Counted from the stretch's first letter, positions 16,946 through 25,811 are shown. The stretch is 37,928 nt of DNA from CAYJBH01 sp964369965 (GCA_964369965.1 CAYJGF010000024.1:1-37928), one strand, 5' to 3'. Notes: generated by a model not told the origin, from the letters alone. A program made the numbers and translations.

Positions 16946-17197
16946 TCACTTTTCTTGCGGAAATACGGCATTTAAAATAGTGTTCCCCACCAGCTCATCG
17001 CCGAGCAGTTCTTTATACCGCGCGGTGTGCTCCTTGCCGGCGCGGCGCAGCTCGCGCATCTGCTGTTTTGCAAACTCACTGCGCGCGAGCAATGTGTATA
17101 TCCTGTCCTCATAATAAAAAAGCCGCTCTATTATCTCCTGCTCCGAACCAAATGCTATAATAGTGCCGTTATGATCTTTCTCGGTTAAACGTTTCAT
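16946..17197 (-). CDS. Small hypothetical protein
   Basis: I do not recognise this 83-residue protein. It is charged and mostly helical in appearance, with an acidic/aromatic start (EQEIIERLFYYEDRIYTLL) and a Lys/Arg-rich centre (QQMRELRRAGKEHTARYKELL) that could form a coiled coil. It has no signal peptide or membrane helix. Its ATG overlaps the TGA of the phosphatase gene by four bases (ATGA), and the acetyltransferase gene follows after seven bases. This tight coupling supports a real gene. Confidence 0.72.
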   Translation of the reverse strand: MKRLTEKDHNGTIIAFGSEQEIIERLFYYEDRIYTLLARSEFAKQQMRELRRAGKEHTARYKELLGDELVGNTILNAVFPQEK

Positions 17198-17646
17198 CTT
17201 ATCACCTTGTCTATCAATCCCTCACATCCGGCAAGCACGTCAAGATAGGTCGCATCGAAATCACCGCTGTACCATGGGTCGGCGATATCACCCTCTCTGT
17301 TCGCAAAGTGGAGCAATAGCGATATTTTATTATCGGCATCATGCGGTATAATTCGCTTAATGTTGCGCAGATTGTTGTTATCCATACATATTATATAATC
17401 GAATTTATCATAGTCCGCCGATGTCACCTGCCGTGCACTGCGCCGAGTGAACGGCACGCCCATTTCGGTCAGCTTGGCTTTTGTTCCGGGGTGGGTGTCG
17501 CTGCCCAGCTCCTCGCGTGAGGTGGCGGCGGACTCGACATAGACCTCGCCCGAAAGACCGCCCTGCTCTGCCAGATGTTTGAGCACAAACTCCGCCATGG
17601 TGCTTCGGCATATATTCCCGTGGCAGACTATTAGTATGTTTATCAC
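17194..17646 (-). CDS. Low-molecular-weight protein-tyrosine phosphatase
   Basis: A 150-residue cytoplasmic phosphatase. The N-terminal P-loop CHGNICRS is the CX5R(S/T) active site (Cys8 nucleophile, Arg14), and the general-acid loop appears as DPWYSGDF near residue 122. Length is typical of the family. Gram-positive members often act on phosphotyrosine of capsule kinases or on arginine phosphate; the residue set does not decide which here. It is coupled to the small gene downstream by a four-base overlap and lies 18 bases after the PAP2 gene. Confidence 0.93.
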   Translation of the reverse strand: MINILIVCHGNICRSTMAEFVLKHLAEQGGLSGEVYVESAATSREELGSDTHPGTKAKLTEMGVPFTRRSARQVTSADYDKFDYIICMDNNNLRNIKRIIPHDADNKISLLLHFANREGDIADPWYSGDFDATYLDVLAGCEGLIDKVIR

Positions 17647-17664
17647 CGCATTTTCTCCTATCCT

Positions 17665-18204
17665 CTATGACAAGGCGACCAACTCGGTCACCACCGTGAC
17701 GGCAAGGGTGGCGAAACTCACCCCCATGAATACGCCGGCTATGACGTCGCTCGGGTAGTGCACGAACAGATACACCCTCGAAAAACCTATCAGTGAGGCG
17801 AGTATTATCGACGGTATCGCGAAAATAGGCGCGGCGGTCAGATAGACGACACCGGCAACCGCAAATGCCGCCGAGGTGTGCGCCGAGGGGAATGAGTGCC
17901 CCGACGGACGCTTGATGGTCAGGTGGGTCGAATCGTGGTCACAGGGTCGTTTGCGTTTGGCTATTCGCTTTAAAAAAACAAGGCAAAACACGGTGGAAAA
18001 GGCAAGGCCGGTTATCATCGTCTCGCCGGTGTGATTATATTGTACTATTATAAAATATACGGCGAGCCACAGCCAAACAAACCCGTTATCCCCGAGATGT
18101 GTCACAAAGATAAAAAATCTATCTAAAATTTTACTGCGATGCCGTTGCACCCCGTAGATTATTTTTTTATCTATGCGCACAATCTGCCGCAAAATCTTTT
18201 CCAT
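17665..18204 (-). CDS. PAP2-family membrane phosphatase
   Basis: A 179-residue integral membrane phosphatase of the type 2 phosphatidic acid phosphatase family. The three motifs are intact: KRIAKRKRP (KX6RP), PSGH within PSGHSFPSAHTS, and SRVYLFVHYPSD (SRX5HX3D). Several hydrophobic helices surround them. Possible substrates are undecaprenyl pyrophosphate (BcrC-like activity) or phosphatidyl phosphates, so a cell-envelope role is likely. The start codon follows the apbE stop by one base, with AAGGAAAAA inside the end of apbE, which indicates translational coupling. Confidence 0.92.
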   Translation of the reverse strand: MEKILRQIVRIDKKIIYGVQRHRSKILDRFFIFVTHLGDNGFVWLWLAVYFIIVQYNHTGETMITGLAFSTVFCLVFLKRIAKRKRPCDHDSTHLTIKRPSGHSFPSAHTSAAFAVAGVVYLTAAPIFAIPSIILASLIGFSRVYLFVHYPSDVIAGVFMGVSFATLAVTVVTELVALS

Positions 18205-18205
18205 A

Positions 18206-19216
18206 TCATTTTTCCTTAAAGTTTGAGCTGTATATTACGGAATTATCCTTGTTTATCAACATCACCTCGACCGATGGCAACCCCTCGACAAATTCGAGTG
18301 CCTCGTTCGGTGGCATGGTGTAAATCGCGGTGGACAACGCGTCGGCAAGACCGGCGTTTTGCGCCCTCACCGCCACCGATAGATAATAGTCGGTCGGCAT
18401 CAATGTCTCGGTGTCGATAATGTGCCCGTATTGTTCGCTGTCGACGGTAAAATATCGAATATAGTCACCGCTAACCACCACGCTGTCGCCACTCTTTAGC
18501 TCCACCACCTCGACCGGCTCGGGGTCGGGTGTGTGTGGGTCCTCAATTCCTGCCGTCCAGCTTTTGCTGTCATCATTCCCCACCGCTGTGATGTTGCCGC
18601 CAAATGCGAGCAGGACATCGTCATACCCCGCGGAGTATAGCTTGTCGGCAAGCTGTTGCGCGCTGTAACCCTTTGCGATACCGCCAACATCAAGCCGCAG
18701 TTTTGGGTCGGCAAAGTACACCGTGCCCTGCTCAACATCAAGGATAAGATCGTCTATGTCGCAGTGGTTTGCCGCCGCCTGCAATAACTCTCTGTCGGGG
18801 ATCTGCGCCATGCTTGGCTGTTGCAATGCGTGTTCGCGTGCCTCACTCCAAAGGCTCAACACCGCGCCGAACGCGATATTCAGCCTGCCGTTTGTGAGTT
18901 CGTGCATTTCCTTTGAATAGAGCAACAACTCCATCAACTCGTCCGTCACCTCGACCGGCGCTGTGGATGCCGTGAGGTTGAGCGTCGCTATATTGACGAC
19001 GCCGTCATACTCGTTATACGCATCAAAAAGCCGATGATAATCCCCGATAATCTCGTCTGCAAAACGGAACATCTCATCAAACTCCGCCTTTGACATGGCG
19101 CCCGAGATGGTTATCACCGTGTCAAAGCTATCTATTTTGCTACGTCGGTAGACCTCTTCACCGCCACAACCCACTAACATCAATGCAAGCATTAATGCAC
19201 AAAAAACTCGTCTCAC
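18206..19216 (-). CDS. apbE: FAD:protein FMN transferase (ApbE lipoprotein)
   Basis: A 336-residue membrane-anchored enzyme that attaches FMN covalently to Ser/Thr of flavoproteins, for example Rnf/Nqr subunits or extracellular flavoproteins. Seen: a lipoprotein signal with lipobox LVGC (Cys17), FDTVITISG, HRLFDAYNEYDGVVNIATLN, and the family hallmark DVGGIAKGYSAQQLAD. The start is GTG, sharing one base with the leuS TAG (TAGTG), so it is cotranscribed with leuS. No flavoprotein target gene lies in the window. Confidence 0.93.
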   Translation of the reverse strand: MRRVFCALMLALMLVGCGGEEVYRRSKIDSFDTVITISGAMSKAEFDEMFRFADEIIGDYHRLFDAYNEYDGVVNIATLNLTASTAPVEVTDELMELLLYSKEMHELTNGRLNIAFGAVLSLWSEAREHALQQPSMAQIPDRELLQAAANHCDIDDLILDVEQGTVYFADPKLRLDVGGIAKGYSAQQLADKLYSAGYDDVLLAFGGNITAVGNDDSKSWTAGIEDPHTPDPEPVEVVELKSGDSVVVSGDYIRYFTVDSEQYGHIIDTETLMPTDYYLSVAVRAQNAGLADALSTAIYTMPPNEALEFVEGLPSVEVMLINKDNSVIYSSNFKEK

Positions 19217-21612
19217 TAAACCACTATGTTGACAAGACGGCTTGGGACATACAGCTCTTTTTTGATGGCTTTGCCCTCTATCAGCTCGGCGACCTCCGGC
19301 AGTTTTTTTGCGGCATCGAGAACCTCCTGCGCCGTCGCCGCCGAGGATATCATCATCCGTGCCTTTATCTTGCCGGTGACCTGTATCGCTATCTCCACCG
19401 TGTCAAGCACACAGAGTGCTTCGTCATATTTCGGCCAATTAACGCCCTCTATTCCTTTGCCAAAACCGGCGGCAAGGAACATCTCCTCCGCAAGGTGGGG
19501 CGCAAACGGCGAGAGCAGGATAATAAAGGCTTTAAGCTCCCCTTTGGTCACACTGCCGATGGCGGTAATCTCGTTCAAAAGGCTCATCATCGCCGCAATA
19601 GCGGTGTTTGCTTTGAGGTTTTCAATGTCCTCACCCACCTTTTTAATGGTGCGATGGAAGGAGGTTGTAAGCTCGTCGCGGTATCCCTCACCGCCCTTGA
19701 CGCAGTCCAGTAGGGAATATACCCTCTCCAAAAAGCGTTTGCAACCTTTTATGGAGGAGGAGTTCCACGGCGCAGTCTTTTCAAAATCGCCGATAAACAT
19801 CTCATACAGGCGCATGGTGTCGGCGCCGTAGCTATTGATAATCTCGTCCGGATTTACGACGTTGCCCCTTGATTTGGACATCTTCTCGCCGTCCTCGCCG
19901 AGTATCATACCGTGACTTGTGCGCTTTGCATACGGCTCGGCACACGGCACAACCCCTATGTCATAGAGGAATTTATGCCAGAACCTTGAATACAACAGGT
20001 GCAGTGTGGTGGGCTCCATACCGCCGTTGTACCAGTCCACCGGCAACCAATACTTCAAAGCCTCGGGTGAGGCTATGCCGTCGTTGCAGTTCGGGTCGAG
20101 GTAGCGCAAAAAATACCAGCTGGAACCCGCCCACTGTGGCATGGTGTCGGTCTCACGACGTGCCGCACCGCCACAACAGGGGCAGGTGGTGGCGATCCAA
20201 TCGGTCAACCGCGCGAGCGGCGACTCGCCGTCCACACCCGGCTCAAAATCGGGGAGCGAGGGGAGCAAAAGCGGCAGTTCACTCTCGGAAAGTGGCACCC
20301 AACCGCATTTATCACAGTGCACCATCGGTATCGGCTCACCCCAATAACGTTGACGGGAGAACACCCAGTCACGCAGTTTGAAGTTGGTCTTGATAGTGGC
20401 TTTCTCACCGAGTTTTTCCACCACGTTGATCTTTGCCTGCTCCACCGAGAGACCGTCGAGATAGTCCGAGTTGACCATAATACCGCTTGCACAATCGGTG
20501 AATGCCGCGAGCGAAATGTCACCGCCGGCGACCACCTCGATGATGGGCAGGTCAAACGCTTTGGCAAAGGCATAGTCACGCTCGTCATGCCCCGGCACCG
20601 CCATAATGGCACCGGTGCCGTAGCCGGCGAGCACATAGTCCGATATAAAAATCGGGATTTCTTTATTATTCACGGGATTTATCGCAAAAACGCCGTCCAA
20701 CTTAACGCCGGTCTTGTCCTTGGCGAGCTCGGTGCGCTCAAAGTCGCTTTTTAGTGCGGCGGCGGCGATATAGCCGTCGATCTCATCGTTGTTTTGGAGC
20801 TTTGCGCGCCATTTCATCACCAGTTCATGCTCCGGCGCGAGCACCATGTAGGTCGCGCCGAACAGTGTGTCGGGTCGGGTGGTGTAGACCGTTATTTCGT
20901 CACCGGCGGTGGTGCCGAAGACCACCTCAGCGCCGTGACTTTTGCCTATCCAGTTGAGCTGTTGCGTCTTGACCCTATCCACAAAGTTGACGCTGTCGAG
21001 GTCGTCGGCGAGGCGCTCGGCATATTTAGTGATGGCGAGCATCCATTGGCTTTTGACCCTGCGCTCCACCGCGCTTGCACAGCGTTCACAGACACCGCCC
21101 ACAACCTCCTCGTTGGCGAGCACGACACGACAACCGGTGCAAAAATTCACCGCCATCTCTTTTTTGTAGGCAAGCCCCTTTTTGAAAAGCTGCAAAAATA
21201 TCCATTGTGTCCAACGGTAGTAGTTTGGGTCGGTGGTGTTTATCTCCCTGTCCCAGTCAAAGGACAGACCGAGGCTTTTCAGTTGAGATTTAAAGCGCGC
21301 TATATTCTTGTCGGTGACCTCGGCAGGGTGGACCTTATTTTTCATCGCAAAGTTCTCTGTCGGCAGACCGAACGCATCCCACCCCATCGGATAGAGGACG
21401 TTATAACCGCAAAGTCGCTTTTTGCGCGCGACCGCGTCCAGTGCAACATAACTGCGAGGGTGACCGACATGCAGACCGGCGCCGGAAGGGTAGGGGAACT
21501 CCACCAACGTATAAAACTTCGGTTTTTCGCTGTCATTTTTGGCGGCAAAGGGTTTTGTTTCGTCCCAAAAGTCCTGCCACTTTTTCTCTATCGATTTATA
21601 GTCGTATCTCAT
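19216..21612 (-). CDS. leuS: Leucyl-tRNA synthetase
   Basis: A 798-residue class I aminoacyl-tRNA synthetase that charges tRNA-Leu. HIGH appears as HVGH (residues 48-51) and KMSKS lies at 577-581. The CP1 editing domain is present (GYGTGAIMAVPGHDERDYAF, where the editing Asp lies). Cysteine pairs CTGC/CERC and CDKC/CPCC indicate zinc-binding inserts. The length is at the short end for bacterial LeuRS, which are often about 805-860 residues. AGAGG precedes the ATG. The leader contains the 21718-21797 palindrome, and I see no T-box in it, although leuS genes of this phylum often have one. Confidence 0.97.
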   Translation of the reverse strand: MRYDYKSIEKKWQDFWDETKPFAAKNDSEKPKFYTLVEFPYPSGAGLHVGHPRSYVALDAVARKKRLCGYNVLYPMGWDAFGLPTENFAMKNKVHPAEVTDKNIARFKSQLKSLGLSFDWDREINTTDPNYYRWTQWIFLQLFKKGLAYKKEMAVNFCTGCRVVLANEEVVGGVCERCASAVERRVKSQWMLAITKYAERLADDLDSVNFVDRVKTQQLNWIGKSHGAEVVFGTTAGDEITVYTTRPDTLFGATYMVLAPEHELVMKWRAKLQNNDEIDGYIAAAALKSDFERTELAKDKTGVKLDGVFAINPVNNKEIPIFISDYVLAGYGTGAIMAVPGHDERDYAFAKAFDLPIIEVVAGGDISLAAFTDCASGIMVNSDYLDGLSVEQAKINVVEKLGEKATIKTNFKLRDWVFSRQRYWGEPIPMVHCDKCGWVPLSESELPLLLPSLPDFEPGVDGESPLARLTDWIATTCPCCGGAARRETDTMPQWAGSSWYFLRYLDPNCNDGIASPEALKYWLPVDWYNGGMEPTTLHLLYSRFWHKFLYDIGVVPCAEPYAKRTSHGMILGEDGEKMSKSRGNVVNPDEIINSYGADTMRLYEMFIGDFEKTAPWNSSSIKGCKRFLERVYSLLDCVKGGEGYRDELTTSFHRTIKKVGEDIENLKANTAIAAMMSLLNEITAIGSVTKGELKAFIILLSPFAPHLAEEMFLAAGFGKGIEGVNWPKYDEALCVLDTVEIAIQVTGKIKARMMISSAATAQEVLDAAKKLPEVAELIEGKAIKKELYVPSRLVNIVV

Positions 21613-21717
21613 TTATACCTCTTTGCAGATTTTTGTTTTTTGGTTTTTGTGGTGGGGTTGTTTAGACTAATGGCTAATGGTTAAAGGTGAATGACTAATC
21701 GTGCACCGCGGTTGGGT

Positions 21718-21797
21718 TGTAGGGGAGGGGTTCTACTCCTCCCGTTATTAAAGGTAGATGTACAATTTGGTCGGGAGGAGCAGAGCCCCTCCCCTAC
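21718..21797. repeat. GC-rich palindromic repeat between rsfS and leuS
   Basis: Arms at 21719-21744 and 21772-21797 are 26 bases long and nearly perfect inverted copies (two mismatches) around a 27-base AT-rich centre. The outer end lies over the last codon and TAG stop of rsfS (21794-21796). It resembles dispersed TGTAGGGG-type repeats, as at 16418. RNA from it would fold into a very stable hairpin that could limit read-through from rsfS into leuS. Confidence 0.75.
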
Positions 21798-22153
21798 TTA
21801 ACGTCAGCCCACTCCTCATCCGGTATCGGTGCCGCGTCGCCCCAGAGGGTTTCGAGCTTATAAAACTCCCTCGCCTCGGGGTGAAAGACGTGCACTATCA
21901 CGTTTGAATAGTCGAGGAGCACCCAGTTGCGGCTGTCATACCCCTCAATACCGGCAGGGGTAACCTCCAGCTTTTTCAACTGAAACTCGACCTCGTCGGC
22001 GAGTGCCCTCACCTGAGTGGAGCTGTTACCGGTGGCGATGACGATGTAGTCACACAGCACCGTCACCTTTTCGGTGGCGAGCAATTTAACATCCCCCGCC
22101 TTTTTGTTGTCTAAAATTCGTGCGATACAAACCGCAAGTTCCTTTGATGTCAT
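21794..22153 (-). CDS. rsfS: Ribosomal silencing factor RsfS
   Basis: A 119-residue RsfS/Iojap-family protein that binds uL14 of the large ribosomal subunit and blocks subunit joining under starvation. Diagnostic segments are CDYIVIATGNSSTQVRALAD, GIEGYDSRNWVLLDYSNVIV and HVFHPEAREFYKLETLWGDA. The ATG overlaps the LCP gene stop by four bases. In Bacillus the order nadD-yqeK-yqeL(rsfS) is conserved; here an LCP gene is inserted between the fused nadD-yqeK and rsfS. The stop codon lies within the end of a palindromic repeat. Confidence 0.96.
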   Translation of the reverse strand: MTSKELAVCIARILDNKKAGDVKLLATEKVTVLCDYIVIATGNSSTQVRALADEVEFQLKKLEVTPAGIEGYDSRNWVLLDYSNVIVHVFHPEAREFYKLETLWGDAAPIPDEEWADVK

Positions 22154-23277
22154 GGTGTTATTTCCTCTCCCTCTAAAATGCCGGCCATTCTCTGTACCGA
22201 GCCGTCCAACCAGTCGGTTGTTTTTCGATACTCTATTAATTCAAGCTCCTCCGCCGTCACCGGTTCGGAATAAAATCGGAAGTAGTCGTTGAGTATTTCG
22301 TCGGTCGGGCTGAGGTGCCCCGAGAAGTAGGACTGCGTGCTCTCGGCGACAGGGAAATATTCACTAAAGCCCTCACCCGGTAGTTTCGCGATGACTATGT
22401 TATAGGGGTCTATCTCCAAAAAGTCCGCCGCCAAAAGCCCGAGTGTCGCAAGGTCGAGGTCGGTGTTGACAAAGGACATATAATAGGGCATCAGCTTGAT
22501 AAGGTCGGACAGTGGGAACGACATCATCTTGTTGAACATCGCGGCATAGAAATAGCGTTGAACCGACAATCGGTCGATATCGGCGACACTATAGGCACGC
22601 GAGCGCATGATAAGCTCCGCCGAGTTGCCGTCTAAAAAGTAGGTCTGCCCCCCGACAAAGGTCGGATCGGGGAGGGTGTTGCCGTTTGCATCCAGCGCAT
22701 AGACGTCGCGCGGCACATACATATCCACCCCATCGATGGCGTTGACAATGTCCTTGAACGACTCCATGTCGATGGTGACATAGTTGTCGACCGGCAGTTT
22801 AAAGGTGTCATAAACCCACTGTGCAAGTGCCGACATGCGGTTGCCGGTGTCGTCGGCGTTGGGGTAGAGCGCATTGACCTTGAGCGCGCCGGGTCCGGAG
22901 CCGGTGTCATATTCCGGTCCGACATAGGTGTCACGCGGTATCTGCATTATCGACATGTTGCCGCCCTTGCGGTCAAAGGTGACGTACATTATAACGTCGG
23001 TTAAACCATAATCCTCATCGTTGCCGCGCCCCTCCTCATAGTCGATGCCGGCGACGAGGATGTTTATCACATCGCCGCGCAGTGCCGACGAGGTGGCGAT
23101 ATCACTCGGCAAGGTGCCTGCACTGCTGTTGGTGGACACCGTGTTGAGGTAGGCATAGACACTGCCCACACCACCGCCGAGCATGACGATAACGACCAAC
23201 AGCGAGGTCAAAAACTTGACAAAAAGGCTGTTTTGTCTTTTTTGAAGTCTTGTCTTTTTCTTTTTATTGTTTTTCAC
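22150..23277 (-). CDS. LytR-CpsA-Psr (LCP) family protein
   Basis: A 375-residue membrane-anchored phosphotransferase-type protein that links polyprenyl-phosphate-carried glycopolymers to peptidoglycan. A strongly basic cytoplasmic start (KKKKTRLQKRQ) precedes one membrane helix at about residues 24-46. The extracytoplasmic LCP domain shows INILVAGID, LTDVIMYVTFD, MSIMQIPRDTYV and KVNALYP, with the conserved Asp and Arg residues for the polyprenyl phosphate and metal. The start is GTG, preceded by AAGGA. It overlaps rsfS by four bases. Confidence 0.93.
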   Translation of the reverse strand: MKNNKKKKTRLQKRQNSLFVKFLTSLLVVIVMLGGGVGSVYAYLNTVSTNSSAGTLPSDIATSSALRGDVINILVAGIDYEEGRGNDEDYGLTDVIMYVTFDRKGGNMSIMQIPRDTYVGPEYDTGSGPGALKVNALYPNADDTGNRMSALAQWVYDTFKLPVDNYVTIDMESFKDIVNAIDGVDMYVPRDVYALDANGNTLPDPTFVGGQTYFLDGNSAELIMRSRAYSVADIDRLSVQRYFYAAMFNKMMSFPLSDLIKLMPYYMSFVNTDLDLATLGLLAADFLEIDPYNIVIAKLPGEGFSEYFPVAESTQSYFSGHLSPTDEILNDYFRFYSEPVTAEELELIEYRKTTDWLDGSVQRMAGILEGEEITP

Positions 23278-23291
23278 TATATCCTTTTTCC

Positions 23292-24494
23292 TTATTGTTT
23301 TTCGGTTGCTGTAGCGCCGACACTCTGACGCTCGGGGTGGGCGAGACGCTCAATCGCCTCGATCGCCTCGATTGTATGGACGGTGATGTCCTTGCCGTCG
23401 CGGCGCAACCACGATAGGTTTAGCATTAACGAGTCATGAACCGCCCCATCGAGGTCGCAAAGCGCCTTGCCACGCAGGTCGACAAGTTCATCAAACTCCC
23501 TATCCTCACTAACCATGTCGGCGAGGAATATGATTTTATCCAGCATACTCATGCCCCCACGACCGACCGAATGAAATCGGATGGCATCGAGAATAGTCTC
23601 ATCCAAAACACCGAGCTCTTTTTTTGCATATTCCGCTCCGGCAAAGCCGTGCCAGATGGGGAACGGTGTATCCTGCCATCTTGTAATTATACCACTATTT
23701 GCAATAAGTTGCAACATTTTTTCACGGGAAAACTCCTTCGCTACGTCGTGGAGCAGTGCCGCCGCCGCCGCTTTGTATATACTGTAATTATTGCGACGAG
23801 CTAAGATTATCGCCATCTTGCAGACCATCAAGGTGTGGTGATAGCGTTTTTGGCTCATGAGATTTTTCACCTCGAGCGAGAGGGTGCGCAGGTGAATAGG
23901 GCGATAAAGGCGTTCACTCTTTATTATCTGTGAGATTTCACTCGGGACTACATGCTCATACGGCAGAAAACTTTGGATAAGCCGACGAACCTCGGAGGAG
24001 GAGGTGATAACCGGCTTAAGTGAAAGTATATCCACATCGCCACCCATATGTTTTATTGCGACGGCGGCAGAGGTGACACTGCGACGGTCCTCGTCTTTGC
24101 GCACCGCCGCGACGACGGTGCAAAAGTGAATAATGTCTTTATATCGGTGCCATTTATTCAGATAAAACAGCATATCACTGCCCATTAAAAGGTCGATATG
24201 GCAGCCGGGATATAATTTTTTTATGTGGCGCAGGGTATTGTAGGTGTAGCTCACGCGTTTATTTTTGAGTTCAAAATCCAACACCTCGCACCGAACCGGC
24301 AGAAGTTTTGCCAGCTCTTTTGTCATGGCAAGACGTGCTTTGGGGGAGGATAGGACAATTTTTTTGTGCGGTGGGTTGCCGGTGGGCACCAACAGGACAA
24401 GATCGGGTTTTCGATGGGAAACTGCGAGCTGTAAAAGGGCGAGATGACCACTGTGAGGGGGATTAAAACCGGAACCGAACAACAAAATCTTCAT
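23292..24494 (-). CDS. nadD: NadD-YqeK fusion: nicotinate-nucleotide adenylyltransferase plus HD hydrolase
   Basis: A fused protein of about 400 residues. The N-terminal ~190 residues are NadD, which makes deamido-NAD from nicotinate mononucleotide and ATP: LFGSGFNPPHSGHLALL contains the nucleotidyltransferase HXGH (HSGH), with PTGNPPHK and SSSEVRRL further on. The C-terminal part is a YqeK-type HD domain with RYHHTLMVCKMA and ALLHDVAKEF, whose family hydrolyses Ap4A symmetrically. The two are separate adjacent genes in Bacillus. The ATG at 24494 was chosen because it begins the nucleotide-binding strand; the frame stays open to 24575 but the extra residues look non-homologous. AAAGG lies unusually far upstream. 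Confidence 0.92.
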   Translation of the reverse strand: MKILLFGSGFNPPHSGHLALLQLAVSHRKPDLVLLVPTGNPPHKKIVLSSPKARLAMTKELAKLLPVRCEVLDFELKNKRVSYTYNTLRHIKKLYPGCHIDLLMGSDMLFYLNKWHRYKDIIHFCTVVAAVRKDEDRRSVTSAAVAIKHMGGDVDILSLKPVITSSSEVRRLIQSFLPYEHVVPSEISQIIKSERLYRPIHLRTLSLEVKNLMSQKRYHHTLMVCKMAIILARRNNYSIYKAAAAALLHDVAKEFSREKMLQLIANSGIITRWQDTPFPIWHGFAGAEYAKKELGVLDETILDAIRFHSVGRGGMSMLDKIIFLADMVSEDREFDELVDLRGKALCDLDGAVHDSLMLNLSWLRRDGKDITVHTIEAIEAIERLAHPERQSVGATATEKQ

Positions 24495-24529
24495 GCAAAA
24501 ATCATAAACCAACCTTTCTGTAATAAATA

Positions 24530-24569
24530 GGGCAGTGCCGATACGAGCATTTTCGCACCGACACTGCCC
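24530..24569 (-). terminator. Hairpin between lipoprotein and nadD-yqeK genes
   Basis: GGGCAGTGCCG (24530-24540) pairs with CGACACTGCCC (24559-24569) with one mismatch. On the minus strand only a weak T-rich tract follows (CTATTTATTA), so it may be a leaky terminator or an RNA-stabilising element after the lipoprotein gene. Confidence 0.55.
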
Positions 24570-24634
24570 ATACATATATATTGTAACATTATTCTTTTAG
24601 GTTTACAATATATTACACAGAAATTTTGTATTTG

Positions 24635-25588
24635 TTAGATAATATACCTTGCCGACCCGTTCCAAAGCGGTGAGCCGTTGTAATTATATTCACTGTAAGG
24701 GGCGTCGTAGCCACCCTCCGAGAGTTGCATGGTGCGCCCGTTGCTCAGCGTTATGTCATAGAGCAGAAAGTCAAACGTCTCGCCGGCAGGGGCGATATCT
24801 TCCGACAGGACTATCTCCACCACCGACGCGCCCTCACAGAGTGGGGAGCCGTTGAGATTTTCGGTTATGGCATCCATCTTTTTGTCGAGCATCGTCTCGA
24901 ACTCCGGTGTATCGACATCAAAATAGCCGCTGACAAAGCCGCCACGCCTCTCTTGTCCCACGATAAAGGAGGCATCGACAGGGCTTGCCTGTATCGCCGC
25001 CGCGTCTTTATTGTAGTTTATAAATTGGCAATTTATCAGCTGACCGGTCATCGCATCGATGGTAAAATTGCCGTACATTTCATCAATGGTGGAGGAGTAG
25101 AGGTCGTTGCAGTAGGCGATGACATTCCAGAAAAGTACATCCCCCTCGCCTGCCAGCAGTTCCAGCTCCATGGGTGGGAGGTTGTCGTCGGTGTAGCGGA
25201 GTTCTGTCAGCCCGTACGGCATCTGCGTGCCGGGGTTATAGCCGTAGTTCTCCACCATAATAGCACCTGCCATGTTCGCCACCGTCTGTGCGTCTATCTC
25301 GGGGCTGTGGGAGAGTTGAGATTGCACATAATCATCAAACGAGCCAAAACCACTTAGGTTTTGCATCAACCCCAATTCGATAAGCTCCTTTGTTTCTTTC
25401 GGATTTTGGGCGTGCCAGATGTAGGGGAAGTTATCGCTCTGTTGCGCCATCTCGATAATCAGGTCGGCGGTGTTGTTGGGCGTTATCTTATCTTCGGTAA
25501 CCACCGGCTCGGCATCGATAGGATATCCACACCCCACGAGCGAGGACAAAAGGGCGAGGGCGGCGCAAAGCGTTATAAATCTTCTCAT
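24635..25588 (-). CDS. Hypothetical lipoprotein
   Basis: A 317-residue exported lipoprotein that I cannot place in a family. It has a lipoprotein signal peptide with lipobox LVGC (Cys20), and the rest is acidic and soluble-looking. Segments such as YGNFTIDAMTGQLINCQF and TFDFLLYDITLSNGRTMQL look like beta-strand repeats, as in small PepSY-like or immunity-type lipoproteins, but this is only a resemblance. It has a good promoter 60 bases upstream and is the first gene of the minus-strand series, separated from nadD-yqeK by a hairpin. Confidence 0.85.
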   Translation of the reverse strand: MRRFITLCAALALLSSLVGCGYPIDAEPVVTEDKITPNNTADLIIEMAQQSDNFPYIWHAQNPKETKELIELGLMQNLSGFGSFDDYVQSQLSHSPEIDAQTVANMAGAIMVENYGYNPGTQMPYGLTELRYTDDNLPPMELELLAGEGDVLFWNVIAYCNDLYSSTIDEMYGNFTIDAMTGQLINCQFINYNKDAAAIQASPVDASFIVGQERRGGFVSGYFDVDTPEFETMLDKKMDAITENLNGSPLCEGASVVEIVLSEDIAPAGETFDFLLYDITLSNGRTMQLSEGGYDAPYSEYNYNGSPLWNGSARYII

Positions 25589-25647
25589 GACTGCTACCTT
25601 TCTATAGTGTAAGTATAACTATATTATCCGGTGCGCTTGTTTCTAAC

Positions 25648-25676
25648 ATTATATCAAAATGTTATGAAGTTGTAAA
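25648..25676 (-). promoter_or_regulatory. Promoter of the lipoprotein/housekeeping series
   Basis: On the minus strand TTTACA (25676-25671) and TATAAT (25653-25648) are 17 bases apart. The leader to the ATG at 25588 is about 50 bases and ends with AAAGGTAG. Confidence 0.8.
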
Positions 25677-25811
25677 TATTTCAGAATATACCTCGATCGT
25701 GAGATGTAGTCAGCAATGACAAAAACACAACAAATTTTTGTCAAATTCAACTAAATTTATTTTGAAAATGAGTTTTTTTATAAAACAGTTGCAAAGTTTT
25801 TGGTTTGTGAT

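Noticed and set aside
20794..21684. Plus-strand 296-codon open frame
   Set aside because: It is antisense to leuS, which carries all class I synthetase motifs in the other strand.
21613..21793. Possible T-box leader of leuS
   Set aside because: A CCGCGG-like stretch is present, but the AGGGTGG-ACCGCG T-box core, specifier loop and terminator/antiterminator pair are not visible. The dominant structure is the dispersed palindrome.
24495..24575. Upstream extension of NadD-YqeK
   Set aside because: The extra 27 residues precede the nucleotide-binding strand that normally begins NadD, and partly overlap the hairpin after the lipoprotein gene.
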